From positions 1 through 63,085 of the forward strand of contig UREN01000003.1 of assembly GCA_900546885.1 (NCBI GenBank): 63,085 nt of DNA. Reading direction: 5' to 3'. The DNA is from an uncultured Oscillospiraceae bacterium. GTDB lineage: Bacteria > Bacillota > Clostridia > Oscillospirales > Ruminococcaceae. Of the stretch, positions 62,487 through 63,085 are shown one piece after another (the first letter of the stretch is position 1; each line of letters begins with the position of its first letter). The notes below the pieces were generated by a model. The model saw nothing but the letters and a program-made list of their open reading frames with translations, did not search any database and was not told where the DNA came from. Made by a program: the position numbers and the translations under genes.

Positions 62487-62904
62487 GAAAAAGCGCACGG
62501 CGCTTTTGCTGGGCTTTGTGTTTCTAAGCCTGGCCGTCATCTGGGCCATCATGCTGCCAAAAGGCCTTTCAAACCGCAAGGCCGAAGCCTTTGCACAGCC
62601 CTTTTTCAGCCACGCTGCGCCGCAGGGCGCCGAAGTGCTTCAGCAAACCGCCACGCGCCAGAAAGAGGATGGCGCCTATGTCACCATGGCCACGCAGATT
62701 TTGGAATTTTCTCAGACACCACAGCAGGCCCAGCTGGAGGAATTTTACAGCGATGTAGAATACCCGCCCGCAGAGGAAGGCCAGGGCGTAACCCTGGCCG
62801 CAAAAGAGCTGGACAGCGCCAGCATCTCGGCCCTGCAGCAGGCGGGGCTTTATGAAGAGGGCAAGCACTACTGGTTTGTCTATCTGGTCAGCCAAAACGG
62901 CTAA
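62479..62904 (+). CDS. Small anchored protein ending the PadR operon
   Basis: 141 residues; overlaps its neighbour by 8 bases. One helix at about 8-25, then a soluble domain with many Gln/Glu/Ala residues (ILEFSQTPQQAQLEEFYSD). No family recognised. It has the same topology as the 204-residue protein, so the operon encodes two outward-facing domains flanking a polytopic protein. Confidence 0.6.
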   Translation: MSEKKRTALLLGFVFLSLAVIWAIMLPKGLSNRKAEAFAQPFFSHAAPQGAEVLQQTATRQKEDGAYVTMATQILEFSQTPQQAQLEEFYSDVEYPPAEEGQGVTLAAKELDSASISALQQAGLYEEGKHYWFVYLVSQNG

Positions 62905-62971
62905 TTATAACAAATTTAAATAAATATCAGATTTAAAACTATTTGTATATTTTTGAAAAGGAGGCCGCCGT

Positions 62972-63085
62972 ATGTTGGAATTCCGGTATGACACCCAGCT
63001 GCTGATAGAGGGAACCGGGCTGGATGAAGACGCCATCCACGATTATTTCACGCAAAATTTTAAGGGGGACTGCCTGCTGGCCGTG
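62972..63085 (+). CDS. Truncated gene, resembles kinase to dihydroxyacetone kinase
   Basis: 38 codons before the contig ends. AAAAGGAGG lies 8 bases before the ATG. MLEFRYDTQLLIEG and YFTQNFKGDCLLAV resemble small proteins labelled kinase to dihydroxyacetone kinase, which match the C-terminal part of FakA (fatty acid kinase). The identification rests on a short fragment. The 67-bp gap before it is AT-rich and lacks a clear promoter. Confidence 0.45.
   Translation, partial: MLEFRYDTQLLIEGTGLDEDAIHDYFTQNFKGDCLLAV

Overview
The window is one contig end from a GC-rich, Gram-positive-type bacterium, most likely a gut Clostridia member of the Oscillospiraceae/Ruminococcaceae kind (inference). The evidence is a T-box leader, a Firmicutes-type L10 leader, AGGAGG-type ribosome binding sites, a YfhO-type membrane protein, a sigma-H-like factor and a GC-rich codon style. 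There are no rRNA genes, no CRISPR array and no intact tRNA. The first 55 bases are not biological: they are an Illumina TruSeq P7 indexed adapter, so the contig begins inside a truncated element with a library artefact attached.

Positions 56 to about 6714 are the right part of an integrative mobilizable element of visibly lower GC. It holds a cargo of three membrane or zinc-ribbon proteins (TM2, SPFH-SHOCT, and a triple-repeat Ltp superinfection-exclusion-like protein). These are followed by a MOBQ-type oriT, a hairpin-rich leader, a DUF3847 protein, a MobA/MobL relaxase whose natural start codon is ATC, a protein with a TnpW-like tail, and a large serine recombinase at the right end.

From 6.7 to 28.6 kb is a chromosomal housekeeping and accessory stretch. 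It includes a CxxC zinc-ribbon protein behind a tRNA-like remnant, a sigma-70 factor, two MATE pumps, Tex, YfhO, the 5'-nucleotidase YfbR, DusB, DNA polymerase I, RimI, TsaD, a sirtuin, the NAD(P)HX dehydratase, a Bax-inhibitor-1 protein, a DUF3795 protein, and a TrpXYZ-like ABC importer under a T-box whose specifier reads as Tyr (UAU).

From 28.9 to 46 kb are a PrsA-like lipoprotein foldase, a glycosyltransferase-rmlA-rmlD-rmlB operon (dTDP-rhamnose, without rmlC), a second glycosyltransferase, and the recA-recX-rimO-pgsA operon. DUF1385-prmC, a lipoprotein/response regulator/histidine kinase operon and a ZIP metal transporter follow.

From 46 to 53 kb a TetR regulator diverges from a MacB-like ABC exporter whose permease carries a 9 x 21-bp coding tandem repeat. 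Next is a MarR regulator with two FabT-like palindromes in its promoter, co-directional with a DegV/FakB fatty-acid-binding protein. From 53 to 57 kb lies the classic rpmG-secE-nusG-rplK-rplA-rplJ-rplL cluster with its L10 leader.

From 57 kb to the end are ddl-murI-DUF1934, a DUF3830 pair, and a PadR-controlled operon of three membrane proteins. One of these carries a GIIGGADGPT motif otherwise known from beta subunits of sodium-pumping decarboxylases. A truncated gene resembling dihydroxyacetone-kinase-like proteins closes the window. The best candidates for something undescribed are the TM2/SPFH/Ltp cargo of the mobile element, the FabT-operator MarR-FakB unit, and the PadR membrane operon.
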